NCBI GenBank assembly: GCA_036872755.1
Contig: JAVHNS010000001.1
Coordinates: forward strand, 1,178,001-1,242,000
DNA: 64,000 bases
DNA from: Orbilia blumenaviensis
Taxonomy: Eukaryota > Ascomycota > Orbiliomycetes > Orbiliales > Orbiliaceae
Reading direction: 5' to 3'
Notes under the pieces: generated by a model
The model's input: only the letters and a program-made list of their open reading frames with translations
Database searches by the model: none
Told to the model about the DNA's origin: nothing
Shown: positions 24,505 through 37,577 of the stretch, one piece after another
Numbering within the stretch: position 1 is the first letter of the stretch
Layout of the letters: every line of letters begins with the position of its first letter
Program-made: the position numbers and the translations under genes

Positions 24505-27500
24505 ATGAGTAGCCAGCGTTCGATATCGAGCTTTTTTGCCCCGGTTGGTAGAACCACCTCTACTTCTAAATCTAGCTCTTCTTCTGCATCGAAACCGGGA
24601 AGCTCCAAACCCGTGCACAATCCCAAGGCGACCGGGTCAACATCGAAAGCTCTCCCTAAAACAACAGCTCCGAGCAAAACGAAAGCGAAAGCAAAGGCAA
24701 CTTCGAAGCATGACGATAGCGAAAATGAAGCTGAAGGAGGAGAAGTGGAGGAAGAAAAGGAAGACGAAGACGAAGATGACTTACCAACAAGTCGATCATT
24801 TTCGAAACGTTTAAGAGCATTTAGCGTCCAGTCGGGTGGTCGACCTCTAGGCACAGACTCGGCTGCACCGGCTCCTAAGCGAGTTCGACTTGAGAGACGT
24901 AGGGTCGACGATGACGAAGAGGAAGAAGCGCAGATGGGAGAGCCAATCCAAGAGGACCAGGAAGATGAACCAGAAGAACCACTGCCACATAAACTGTCCC
25001 ATGCCCCCCCTAAAAGATCCGGAAAAGGAATAATTACAGATAGATTTGCATTTTCTTCCAGTCAACTTGCGGATGGCTCAGTGCATGAGGAAGAAGCTAT
25101 TTCCCCAGAGGAAGCTTTGAGAAGAAAGAAAAACCACGAGAAGTTCGTTCGAAAACTTGGTCGCCCCGGAGCATTTGAGCTCCGACAAAGGGAAAACGGT
25201 GAAGAAGGAGATGAGGAATTGGACGACGAGGAGGAAGAACCTGAACGGGTTCCTGAACCGAAGAAGGGATCGAAAGCAGCTGCGAAACGAGGGAAAAAGT
25301 TGACACCTTTGGAACAACAGGTTGTGGATATCAAAGAAAAACATATGGATACAGTACTAGTTGTTGAGGTTGGATACAAGTATCGATTCTTCGGAGAGGA
25401 TGCAAGGGTAAGGCTATACATCTAAGACTGTACTGGAAATTTTTACTAATATCTATATAGATTGCTGCTAGCGTGCTCTCCATTGTTTGTATACCAGGAA
25501 GAATGAAATTTACATACGGTATGGGTCTTGTCTACTACCGCAAAGCCAAAATAAAATATCTAACAGTGAAGGCAGATCCCTCTGAGGCCCACCTTGATAA
25601 ATTCGCATCCGCCAGTATTCCAGTTCATCGGCTTCACGTCCACGTTAAAAGGTGCATACCGATCTGATTTACCGCTTGTACCATACTGACTGATCGGCGT
25701 AGGTTGATAACAGCTGGATATAAAGTTGGTGTAGTTCGCCAGCTGGAGACTGCTGCATTAAAAGCTGCTGGCGACAACAGAAATGCTCCATTCGTGAGAA
25801 AACTTACGAATCTGTACACGAAGGGCACATACATCGATGATATTGATGGTGTGGATGACCATGATGCTGTTGGGGCAGGGTCTGGCGGCGCTGCTTCCAC
25901 AGGCTATCTCCTTTGTATCACAGAAAAACTTGGCGGAGGCGCTGGAGCTGACGAGAAGGTTAAAGTCGGTATCCTCGCTGTTCAGCCGTCAACAGGAGAT
26001 ATAATATATGACGAATTTGATGATGGATTCATGCGAACGGAAATTGAGACGAGACTGTTGCATAGTAAGTATTCATTGTAACACGTAGTAGTAGTTCAAA
26101 AACTGACAACGGTAGTCGCTCCATGCGAATTATTGATTCTTGGTGAACTTTCTAAGGCTACAGATAAACTCGTTACTCATCTTGCCGGTAGCACGTAGGT
26201 GATGCGACCCCTCTATTTTATGGCACGTAACTAAATATCGGTAGCAACAACGTTTTTGGGGACGGTGTACGTGTGGAGCGGGTAGAGCGGCCTAAAAATA
26301 TGAACGCAACATCTTCAATCCATGTTTCTGGGTTCTATGCCGATAAAATAAAGAACGGCGAGGCGGACGTTCCTCAAGGTACGGATCTTTCGTCAACACG
26401 AACAGTATGTATAGGGCTGATTGCTGATACGGATATAGACTTGCTTGATATTGTAACTCAGCTACCAGACTTGGTCACAATTTGCTTATCAGCAATGATC
26501 ACACATTTAACAGCCTATGGCCTTGAGCATGTGTTTGACCTTACCAAATATTTCAAGAGTTTTAGTGCTCGATCCCATATGTTACTAAATGGGAATACCC
26601 TTAGCAGTCTGGAGATCTATCGGAACCAAACCGATTTTTCAGAGAAAGGCAGCCTTTTTTGGACCCTAGATCATACATCGACACGCTTCGGGAGAAGGCT
26701 ACTCAGGAAATGGGTTGGAAGGCCACTTTTAGACCGTCCTCAATTAGAGGCACGGATAAATGCTGTCGAAGAGATGTTATCTTCGACATCGGAGAGAACA
26801 CAACAACTGAAAACTCTATTGACAACTGTTCGGTATGATCTCGAGAAGGGCCTGATCCGTATCTATTACGGCAAGGTACGTATATAACTCCACTAAATAC
26901 TTGTGTTGCTAGATTCTAATATTACTCAAAAAGGCTACTCGACCAGAAGTATTCAATATTTTAAATACACTTCTCAAAATTTCAAAAACATTCAGAAGTG
27001 TCGAAACCCCAGATCAATGCGGCTATGTCTCCCCATTAATTAATGGAGCGATGGCTTCATTACCCGAAATACTAGAATCCGTTGAGGAGTACCTGAGCAA
27101 ATTCGATCACAAAGCCGCCGCAAAAGATGACAAATATAGTTTCTTCAAAGAAACCGACGAGTATGACTTCATCTTGGATTCAAAAATGGCAATAAAAGGG
27201 GTCGAACTTGACCTTCAGGAGCACCTCGAGGATGCTGCTAAGGCAGTAAAGAAGAAAAGGCTGGATTATGTGACAGTTTCTGGAATCGACTATCTTGTTG
27301 AAATCGAAAATTCTGGTATTAAAAACGTTCCGGCATCATGGGTTAAGATCAGTGGAACGAAGAAGGTCTCTCGTTTTCACACGCCAGAAGTGCTTAGACT
27401 ACTTCGAGAGAGGGATCAGAGGAAAGAGACGCTCGCGAACAACTGCGACCGTGCCTTCAAAGATTTTATGATACAGATAGCAGGTCAATACCAAGAATAT

Positions 27501-28594
27501 AGAGATGCTGTCCAAAGCCTGGCAACCTTGGATTGCTTGGTTTCACTGGCCACTGTGGCCCAACTACCTGGGTACTGCAAACCTATCCTCACAGATGGTA
27601 TTGGGATAAAGGTTAAGCAAGGGCGACATCCAATGGTCGAGCAGCTCTTGATCGATACATATGTTCCCAACGACATTGACTTGGGAGCAGGCCAAAGGAG
27701 GACATTATTGGTCACCGGACCAAATATGGGTGGCAAGAGTTCGTATGTGAGGCAGATCGCATTGATAGCCATTATGGCACAGATTGGGTCTTATGTCCCC
27801 GCTGATTCTGCAGAGATCGGCCTGTTGGACGCGGTATTTACGAGGATGGGAGCATTCGATAATATGATGACAGGAGAGGTAGGCATATGATCACTTGCAG
27901 AGGCTGTGGGTGTTGCATTTACTAACTGGGGGTTATCCTTTAGTCGACATTTATGGTGGAGCTTTCGGAAACAAGCGACATCCTTAAGCAGGCTACCCCG
28001 CGATCTCTTGTTATCCTTGATGAGCTAGGAAGGGGGACTTCGACCCATGATGGTGTTGCGATAGCATATTCAGTCTTGGACTACATGGTCAGCTCGATTA
28101 AGGCGATGACGCTCTTCGTTACACATTATCCGATTTTGGCACAGATGGAAAAGGCGTATCCGGGGGAAGTTGTGAATGCACATATGAAATTCGAGGAGGC
28201 GACGGATGGCAGCGAAGACATCACGTTCCTTTACCAAATCGCAGAAGGAACAGCACATCGGTCGTATGGCCTGAATGTGGCGAAACTAGCGAATGTGCCA
28301 CAGGCGGTGCTTGACAGTAAGTGTTGCTAACCTGTTTATGGGGGGCTGAAAGCGGTGTATTGACCAATAGTATAGCTGCAGCCATCAAATCGAAAGAGCT
28401 AGAGGCGGAAATCAAAGCTCGAGAAACTGCACGATGGTGAGTTGTTGTGGCAAAGCAAATGCCTGTCAATGCAATGACTTCTAAATATATGCTAACGATG
28501 GAACCTCGTGATTAGGTTCGCGAATATTTTACAGGGGAATATAAACACCGAAGATGGATTATTGTCGGAGATATCGTCATTGTCGATATCTTGA
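24505..28594 (+). CDS. MSH3: DNA mismatch repair protein Msh3, 10 exons
   Basis: MutS homologue 3, partner of Msh2 in MutS-beta, which binds insertion/deletion loops in the nucleus. Exons 24505..25407, 25461..25518, 25576..25651, 25703..26064, 26116..26194, 26245..26875, 26934..27878, 27944..28316, 28376..28436 and 28516..28594 give 1188 aa in frame. The N-terminus has a PCNA-binding PIP box (Q4-x2-I7-x2-F10-F11), then a long Ser/Lys/Glu-rich disordered region to about residue 280. The mismatch-binding domain follows ([10 protein letters not shown], then [25 protein letters not shown]). The ATPase has Walker [10 protein letters not shown] (965-973), Walker [13 protein letters not shown] (DE at 1044-1045) and the Msh signature [16 protein letters not shown]. 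The start at 24505 puts the PIP box at the N-terminus; an in-frame ATG at 24433 would add 24 residues. All catalytic motifs look intact. Confidence 0.95.
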
Positions 28595-30369
28595 GGTAAG
28601 CTGGTGCTCTGCTGCATTTGTCGCTTAAATGCATACTAGTCATGGAAAATTACAGAAGTTATGCAAAGAATTTTTACAAGCCTCAAGCCACAAAACCAAG
28701 GCTGATACCAGCACAGCACAAAGGTTTTTTTTTTTTTCTGTCTCGCGAGTTCCGTCTGTCCACGTTCTCTACGGTCGAAATTTCCAGCCACCGAGCCAAG
28801 TCTTTCTCTTTTTGTGTAACGGCTAGGAAAGACTTTCCAATGGGGGGTTAGGAATCTGCAGGTACGCACCTGTTTTTTGGGCGACGTCACAGCATGCGCG
28901 CGAAACCAAGACGCCAGCAGATGGGGGCGGAAGGTACTAAAAACAGTGCCCCCTCCTTCCTCATCTTGGTGAAGAACCTCTGGAGGGTAGATCGCCAAGT
29001 GGATGGTGAAGGTGGACATACATGCGTACATACATACATGCTTCTTGACAGAGACCGATCTCTCGATTTGATATTATCTTATAGCCTTTCCCTGATGTTT
29101 TCTAGCTTCTTTTAATATTGGCTTTACCCGTAGCAGGGTTTGAGCTAAGATTGGGACGTCATTTGTAGATAGCATCGGCAGATCTTGCCGACTTAGCTCG
29201 ACTGTTTGTGATGCTAATATGCATTGCAGGTGTGAAGACGCCTGCATTTAACCAACCCCCATGCAAGAAGTCCGTTTCACGAACGCCATCATGGGAAGGA
29301 ATCTTCGATGCAGCAGGTATAGCTCATGGACAGCACACCAACAGCAGCCAAAAGTTTAAAGTGGCTTGCAAGCATTACCCAGGTTCTTGCGATAGACGGA
29401 CGACCCCAGCAGCTCGAGCGACCCAATCAAACGCCGTGGTAGGTTCCGCGAGCAAGAAAAATAGGCTTGAAAGCAGAAGCAGGACCACTATCTCATATCC
29501 ATCCCGTCTTCCGGCAAACGGACCACAGACAGGAAACGACACAGATAAAACATGTTAGCAAAACACAACATGATTGTGTGAGCGAGAGATGACGATATCT
29601 CGATCTCGTCAGTTCCGAGCAAGTCAACCACTGAAAGCATGAGGGGAAATGTTTTATAAGGTGTAGTGTGGGTGTTCGTAAGGTGCTCACCACCCATTCG
29701 CCTCCTTCCCTCCGTCGAATGCGCCTCAATCGTTTCGGTATCGTTTAAGCACTCGTTTGAGATCTAGCTGCCTCCCCTTCTCCTCTGCCAAACGGAGCAA
29801 TTCCATAGGCTACGGCCAGCTGCCCTTTTGCCATATCTCCGCCTGTCAGGTTTAATAAGTAGCCTACCGTTCCTGCTAAAACCCGTTCCTTTGGCTCGAT
29901 TTGATCGATTGTTTGGGAGTTTCTCGGTCCACTTTTTCGATAACTTTCGACTCTTTTTAGCTGGTACTGCCGACGTGAAGCTGGTGCTTACTGTCGTCGA
30001 TAATCAAACCGAATACGGGGCAATTTTGCATTGCATCGATTAGTCGCTTTTATCCTTTTGCTTGATACACTCGTTTATTTCATTTAAATTTTCTCTCTCT
30101 ATTGTGAATCAGCCTAGTAGAGTGTTTTTTTCTCTTTTCGGGTTTGTTGGTTGGCTATTAGCTACTATAATAAAGGAGAAGGAGCAACCATGCAGGTCCA
30201 CACTGCCCGTCCGACCTCCAACTTTTTCTCATACTTCAACTTACATTCGCAACCTCTCAACCACCATCAACGACAAGAAGCTTACCTTCAATCTCGCCCA
30301 AGAACTGTCTCCGTCGACAATGCTATCCTTCGCAAGCATATAGTTTATTCATACGCTCATTCTTCCAAT
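28595..30369. other. intergenic region and long leader of the TBC gene
   Basis: 1.8 kb between the MSH3 stop and the chosen TBC start, both on the plus strand. The right half (about 29700-30360) is CT-rich on the plus strand, as in fungal promoters and 5' leaders. In-frame ATGs at 30151 and 30190 precede the chosen start. No independent gene was supported in any frame. Confidence 0.5.
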
Positions 30370-32654
30370 ATGTCTGTCCCTAGCAATACTAAGAACAACA
30401 ACAACACTACCACCGTAAAACCCCGTCCGCTCGTTGAACAAGACTTCGAGGTCATCGGTCTTTCCGACGACTCTGATCCAGGAAACTCCACCGTCCGACC
30501 TCCTCCAGGAGCCGCCAGGCGAGCGAGCAGCAGCGCTGCTCTTAACCCGATAAGCATCCGTTCAAGATCTATTTCAAACGGCACAACTGCCCTTCCAACT
30601 ACCGCAGGCAGAGATCTGGTCAATGGGAAGACCCGTCCTTCGATACCTGTAACACAGTCTTCTCCTGCGATCTCAATCGTAGATAACCACCTCGCACCAC
30701 CTGCCCGATCGTCTAGGCGAAAGAAGTCGGCTCCGACACAGGTTCGCCCATCATCCCGACACTCAAGCCCTGGTCCACCGAGCCCCCGATCTGTATCCCT
30801 GAATATCTCGAGTGACGGCGCTGTTGGTACAACTAGCTCGTCAGGGGCAGGAAAGGGGCTCGGCTTACACACCCTTGCTCCCAAATATGGACAAACAGGG
30901 CGTAGGTCATCATGGCAACCAGGGAGGAAGAGTAAGACGGTTGAAGAAATAGAAAAGGAATGTGACGATGACGATGACGATGAAATTGATGCGCAAGTGG
31001 CATTGTGGAATATTCCTTTGTCCCCTAGGGCTGGGAAGTCGTTACCCTCGGGAGGGTCTAAAAGTCCGTCGCCGGATAGGTTGTCTAATGCTTCGGGTTC
31101 GAGGCGTAATAGCATTACCAATGGAGAATCGAAGATGGAAAGGGCAGAGACACCTACACCAGCACAGTCGACAATCTCATTGCCATCGCTTTCGAGATCA
31201 GAGTCCGGGGACTCGGAGCCAAGAGGGCGAATGCAGACCCGGATGAAGTCTTGGGGTGATGTGATGCATGAGCTTGGAAACGATGCGAAGGAGTTGACGG
31301 AAGCTTTGGAAAGATATGCTGATGAGGCCATGGAAGCGAAGGAAAAGGAGTTGCAGAAGCAAGTCAAGGCAGCAAGGAATACCTCGACTACACCGCCGAG
31401 GAGGGAGTCAAGAATTGCTCTGCCGCCTAAGCAGGTTTCTGAAGGTATCATGGGAGCACTACCAATCAGTAAGGAGAAAGAAGCTGCGCTGAGCCGAACT
31501 CGTCCTGGCTGGTTACCACCAAAATCAAAAATTGAAGAGGAGAAGCATTTGAAGGAGTACCAAGAGATGATGCGATTGTCGATTGAGTCAGGTATGGACA
31601 TTTACTACCACCCGCTAGATCGTATTGTATCCTAATTTCTGTCTACAGAACGTAAGCGAGCCGAAAAGGAGCGACAGGAGGCTGCAGTTCGTGATAGGGC
31701 GAGGGAAGCTATCTATAAGGCTTGGGATGATAGGATCGTCCCCAATTGGAATCAAGCCATTCTTGAGCAAAATACTCGAGAATTGTGGTGGGCTGGTGTA
31801 TCTCCGAAGTCTAGGGGAATTGTCTGGCAGCGTGCCATTGGGAACGCCCTAGCCATTACCGAAGAAACGTACAATATTGCCCTTGATCGAGCCAAGAAGC
31901 TTGAAGTCGAGCTGAACGCCCAAGAAGACCGACACCCATTGAAGGATCAGTTTACGGATATTAAAAAGGATGCTGAAAACACATTCCCAGAGTTGAAGTT
32001 ATTCCAGAAGGATGGTCCTTTGCACCAGGCTTTGGTTGATGTCCTGATGGCATACAGCGTATACCGCAAGGATATTGGTTATTGCTTTGGTTTGCACGTC
32101 CTCACCGCCAACTTGCTTCTCAACCTGTCTGCGCCCGAGGCTTTCCAGACTTTGGCCAATCTTCTTAATCGGCAGTTGCCATTGTCCTTCTACACCCAGG
32201 ACGAGCCACAGGTACGTTCAAAATCTTAAAGATCGAGCTTGCGTTCAGTTTACTAACATAGATTTTCCAGATCACTAATATCTACGCTGCCTTCCTTCGA
32301 GCTTTCCAATACAAACTCCCCAATCTCTATCAACATATTCACATCAAGCTCCAGCTCCCCCCACCCCTTTATCTTGAGGCTATGTTCACAACACTTTTCA
32401 CACTACACGTCCCAATCGATATAGTATCTCGATTGTGGGACGTCTACGCCTTTGAAGGCGATGCATTCCTAATCCGATCTGCAGTTGCAGTGCTCGGTGT
32501 TTTGGAGAGCAAACTTTATGGATCTAAAGACGAAGTTATTGCTCTCCTTGGCTGGGAAGGCAAGGGTTGTTCCGACAGGAGCGACTGGAGACTCGGCAAA
32601 GAAGACGAGTTTATGGCGAAGGTTAGAAGCGCTGGGAAGGTTGAATCCGAGTAG
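30370..32654 (+). CDS. TBC-domain (Rab-GAP-like) protein, catalytic fingers absent
   Basis: Predicted 722-aa protein. Exons 30370..31591, 31649..32211 and 32271..32654 sum to 2169 nt in frame. Residues 1-330 are Ser/Pro-rich and disordered; an acidic DDDDDE run sits near residue 200, and charged helical segments (about 300-330 and 390-430) lead into the TBC domain (about 445-690; RELWWAGVSPKSRGIVWQRAIGN, GPLHQALVDVL, PEAFQTLANLLNRQLP, LWDVYAFEGDAFLIRSAVAVL). TBC proteins normally stimulate Rab GTPases with an arginine in IxxDxxR and a glutamine in YxQ. Here these read IKKDAENT (Asn518) and GYCFG (Phe554), so dual-finger GAP activity is doubtful. The start is uncertain: an in-frame ATG at 30190 would add 60 low-complexity residues. 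Confidence 0.88.
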
Positions 32655-33691
32655 ACCAACCCAATTCGATATCATCACGATAATAAACAGCGACATGCGA
32701 GTACGACAACAAAAATTAAACGAAAGGAATTGTTAATGATGTCTTTTTTTTTGGGAATGTTCAACGTTTTAAAAAACGTATTTGTTCTGGTGTCGGAGTT
32801 CTGGATATACCAATACTACAGGAGGGATAAAAGGTGATACAAACTGCTTCCTTGTTCATAGGTCCTTTCGTTTTCCTCTCCCGTCATAAATTACGGAGGT
32901 CCTTAATCTAATACTGGTGCGGTTTTGTTCTCGAACGATAAACCTATACTATGCCCCTTCTTCTTCTCTGTTTTTAACTTTTTTATTCTTGTATACTTTT
33001 TGTTCCTCTGATTGTTCTTCAAGAGTCTCAAATCTCAGTGCGAGCTTGATTGAGCGGTTTTGTTAGCTATTTGCGAATGGCGTGTTTGGGGTTTTTCCAT
33101 CTATATTACGCTTTTTTTCTCAAGCTGTTCTGAAGTACTATTCTTAGTGTACAACATTTTCCCTCCCGATTTCTTCTTTTAATACTATTACCTTCAAGGT
33201 CTCTATTCACAGCTATCTTCTCTTAATTTCATAAGCAACGTCCCGTTATAATTATAATATTACCTTTAGATACTTTGGGGTACACCGTAATAAATCTGTA
33301 TTCAAATATTAATCGTCTACCAAGTCATGATTTGAAATGAAGAAAGCTATAGCCCTTAGAAAACGGCCTCCACGACATATATAGGCATACTCGAGATGTA
33401 GGCACAAGGCAAGGAACGGCACGTTTTCTTGTAATATACTAAATTCTATTCTTTAAAACTTTGATACCGGTCATGAAAACTAGACTAACGATGCAAATAT
33501 AATACATGTATACGCTATAGCATGCTATAGTGCTACATTAATACCAACGAACGATGCAGGGCTTTTACGAGCTTTTCGCAGACACGGTAGTAACTTTGTA
33601 CGCCAAAAAGGAAAACGGCTCTGTATTTGTTATATATCTCACCTATCACAGAAACCATAGCCTCTCTATTCTCTCTCTTCCTTCTCGGGGT
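32655..33691. other. convergent intergenic region: TBC / PEX1 3' ends
   Basis: About 1 kb between convergent stop codons. It is T-rich and CT-rich and should hold both 3' UTRs. No gene was seen. Confidence 0.55.
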
Positions 33692-36600
33692 TTACATCAG
33701 ACTACTCCTCCCTCCGATTTCTGTACTGCTTTGCCCGCTCGGCATCTCTCCACTTCGTCCAACGATAAATTCATTGTAGATTCTAAGTAACCTCTTCCTC
33801 TCATCAGGCGCAATACTGGGCCTTGTGCTTTTCAAGGAGCTCTGTAGATGTTTCCAGCTGATAACTGGCTCGTCATCTCTTTCTTCTTCCTCCTGGACCT
33901 GATTGGTCTGTGTTTGTGGCACTTGTTTAGATGCATCTCCCTGAACTATTTTCTTCAATTTATCCAATTTCGCCATAACCGCTGCTCGTTCTGCGAACCG
34001 TGTCCTGGCGGCTTGGGTTCCATTCGTAAGGGCCTGAGTCGAGGATTCTCCTGTGCCATCCTTGTTCCCCATGGAGAAAGATATGTAGTCAATGGCTTCA
34101 TTTCCGGCGCCTGCGTCGACTTTTCCTTTGCCCTTGCCACCATTTCCGAACCTTTCTACCTCCTCGTCCTGGCTAGCGATCACATCGTGGATAGCCTCAA
34201 GATGCGCATTATACAGCACAGCCTGCAAGTCGGCTCCACTGTAACCCTCCGTTAGATTTGCGATATCTTCTAATCCAATGCTCTCTTCGATCTTCAGCTT
34301 CAAACTCAATGCTCGAAGAATATCTACCCGATCCTCATGGTTGGGGAGGTCGCAAAGTAAACTCTTATCCAGACGACCAGGACGTAGCAAAGCAGGATCT
34401 ATCAAATCAGGTCTTGAAGTGGCCGCAAGAACGTAGACGCCGTCCAACCCTTCAGCACCGTCCATTTGTGTCAACATCTGATTCACAACTCGGTCAGTCA
34501 CACCAGTCGAGTCGTGTCCTCTCTTGGGTGCGATAGAGTCGAATTCGTCGAAGAAGAGAACACATGGTTTGGCAGCTGAAGCACGTTCGAAGAGGTCTCG
34601 CACAGACTTCTCGGATGCACCGATATACTTGTTAAGAATCTCGGGACCTTTGACGCTGATGAAATTGAGACCGCATTCGCCGGCTACAGCGGAGGCAAGT
34701 AGAGTTTTTCCGCATCCTGGGTATCCATAGAGCAGGAGACCAGACCGGAGACGAAGAGGGCAGTTAGCGAAGATTGGGGCGTAACGAGTTGGCCATTCAA
34801 GGGTTTCGAGCAAGATTTTACGAGTTTCTGTGAGGCCTGTGGATGCATGTTAGTATCGAGGACTATCTATGTCTATGCTGGGATCTGTCTGCATACCTCC
34901 AATATCCTTCCAAGCCGCACCACTAGTTTGAAGCTTGACTCCACGAAGCCCAGCTGGAACAAATCCTTTGATTGCTTTATCAAAATCCCTCCTTGCAAGA
35001 ATGAGATCCGCTTCAGCATCATCGCTGCCGCTTTCTACAGCTCGCACAATTGCCTCGTGTCTAGCGCGACCAACGAGGAGTTGAAGATCAGCGGGCATAT
35101 AGCCATCAGTCATTCCAGCAATATCCAACAATTCCAACCCTTTCTCAATTTTCAAAGTTGGTTCAGGCCCATTGGCCAAAGCCGCCGTATTTTTAACACG
35201 TATAGAGTTTGTATCTGCAGAAGACTTCTCGTCTGTGAGCCCGCCGACAGCTTGCTCTAACACCTGTCTTCTTCCCGCCTTATTTGGTGCTTTCAGTGTT
35301 ATTATCTCACGGAAAATGTGGCCACCAACGATCAAACTGTTGACGCTTTCCTTGGCCTGTACTGTAGCTAGGATAACAACGTTTCCTGGACCAAGAACAC
35401 TTGATTTGAGGTCTCGAATCGCCTTCCCAAAAGCTTCTGCAATATATCTGCTTCTGGTGGAATCTGCGTGCTCAACCTCTGCTGGAATCAACCGATCAAG
35501 GTCATCAAATACAATGACCGTGGGAGAGAACCATTTCGCTTCTGCAATTGCTCTGGAAAACGTGTCCTTGATGGTTTGAAGTCTCTCATCAGCGAACTTA
35601 GCGCAAGAGATCGGAAGGACATGGAAAAAGTGCTTCTTCTTCAAGATACTCGTGATAACGCTGACCAAGCTTGTTTTGCCGGATCCTCGTGCACCAGTTA
35701 ATAGTACAGAGGCGGATCTAGTGAGGATGTTCAATGCTGTGTTGATTGCTTTGTCCACGCCAACTATGCTCCCTGGTGGCAGCACTGGTAGCGGAGTTTC
35801 GGATATCGAAAGTGGGACATGTGGACGGGATGTCGTAATCTCTGAGCCAAGCTCAAGGATATATTTCCGATCTCCACCTAGGATCCAGCCATGTCTGATT
35901 TCTGATCCATCAAGAATTAAGATACCCCCTGCAAACAGTGGCGAATCTGGTATGGCAGGAAGAACAAGCCGGTCACTCAGTGGTCCACCGAGAATATCTT
36001 CTCCCCATACAGATTTCTGTGATAGTACTTCCTTCACTCTTCTGACTGCCAAGTCGCTCTTCCAGTCCTTGCCGCTCCATCTTAGTGAGGATTGTTCGGA
36101 CGCTGCCGACGAAGACAAAGTGCTAGCGGAGTATGGGCGGATTACAACCTTTGTCGTCGAGCCCTTGGGAAGCTGCTGGTGTGCTGCTTCAATGCGAATA
36201 ACACAACCAACTACACTTTTGATATCCAACGCGTCGGCCAGCAGGTTAGAGACAGCGATATGTTTGAGATCGGGGGCATTCTTCCAAGGCAGCAGCTTAG
36301 CCACTACCCTTAGACTCGGCTTAATGATTTCGGGCGCATCTGGGGAAGCTGAACCAGCCACATCGTTGTTTGCTTGGTTGGGATCTGGAGGTGGAGCAAG
36401 GCCTGGAGGTCTTACGACAACCACGCTAACAAAGGCACACCCTCTCAATGCAGGAATAGCGAGGACTTCGGGGTCTAGATAGACGCAGTATGCGCCCTTT
36501 TGCTCTTCGGTTATGTCGAATGATTCGTGGGGTAGAGTGATAGCGCGAAAGAAAACTGGACCGCCACCACCGGAACCGGAACCGTCATCCCGTCGCTTTC

Positions 36601-37577
36601 CATGGCGTGTAGATGCCAGCGATTTTGCCTTGACACTCTTTCCTTGGTGGCTCATGCGCCTCTGGCGGGTTTTCGGGGCTACGATAACCTCCGCATTTGG
36701 CGCAATTTTTGCAAACCCAAAGGCTGAGGCTGCATCTTCAGGTTCAATTCGAGCGACTTTAATTGATGCTGTTGATGTAGGCGACAAGTATACGGTAAGG
36801 GGGTGGGCGAAAGTGATAGCTCTAATCTGAGAGAGCAGGTTAAGCTCGAGAAAGGTCGCATGGAGTTCGATGACTGAACCATAAGCTCAGGTTAGATTTC
36901 CCAATTCAAGTAATACTCTCAGTATAGAAGCTATAGAGAACGTACTTTCCCAGTCGGAAGCTGTCAATGGCTCGATGTGTATTGTGTGGGTTGTTGGTGG
37001 GTCGACATGGAGAAGGATATTAACCTATGCATGTCGCCATCAATGTTAGTAATCTGCCATACTATAAAAGTATTGTCAATTGTAATCTTCACCTTGCTCC
37101 CTTCAGTCAATCCAACATTCCTGGCGAAAGCAGAATCAATCTCGACACATCCTTCCAACGAATTACTCCTTTGAGATCCCGGGAAGGACCCGGCTCCTTG
37201 CGGTTGTAGCGGCTGCCTCTTGCTCGGCATGCCTGTCCATCCTGCGAATGCCTGCCGGGTAATCGTCGCCGGCCCGGTAATGGGACCGGCCTGCGGAGGG
37301 GCCTTGACACGCCATGATAATTCGACTACGACGTTCTGCGCGGGCTATATACCGAGATATATATGTTAGCCATTGGGTCCGGGTCGCGTGTCACATGCCC
37401 GAGGGAGCCGAAGCCAGGGGAGCATCTCTCTCTATCCCTCTCTCGACGTACCGTGTTCGAAGATACCAACACCGATACCAGGCCTGATGGGAGGTTGACG
37501 AGACAGTTCCGAAGAGCTGTGAGGCCGACGACGGCTGGGGTCTTTGTGGTTGGGCCTCGGCGCTGGGAGCTGGCCAT
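33692..37577 (-). CDS. PEX1: peroxisomal AAA ATPase Pex1, 5 exons
   Basis: Pex1, which with Pex6 forms the hexameric AAA+ motor extracting ubiquitinated Pex5 from the peroxisomal membrane. Minus-strand exons 37577..37452, 37344..37093, 37024..36946, 36873..34897 and 34836..33692 give 1192 aa in frame. The N-domain holds VELSWR and [21 protein letters not shown], typical of the Pex1 double-psi fold. D1 has Walker A GARGSGKT (546-553) and a Walker B ending in Asp-Asp ([10 protein letters not shown], 609-610) instead of Asp-Glu. D2 has the family mark GYPGCGKT (849-856), Walker [10 protein letters not shown] (908-909) and the SRH region [14 protein letters not shown]. The insert at about residues 220-260 is basic and low in complexity. 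PEX1 starts 0.95 kb from the divergent GGCT-like gene. Confidence 0.95.

Noticed and set aside
30357..31601. 414-codon open frame on the minus strand
   Set aside because: It is exactly antisense to the Ser/Pro-rich first exon of the TBC gene; its Ser/Gly/Asp-rich composition is a shadow of biased codons on the plus strand, and no domain is visible.
35652..36482. 276-codon plus-strand open frame
   Set aside because: Antisense to the Pex1 D1 region, which is clearly coding on the minus strand.
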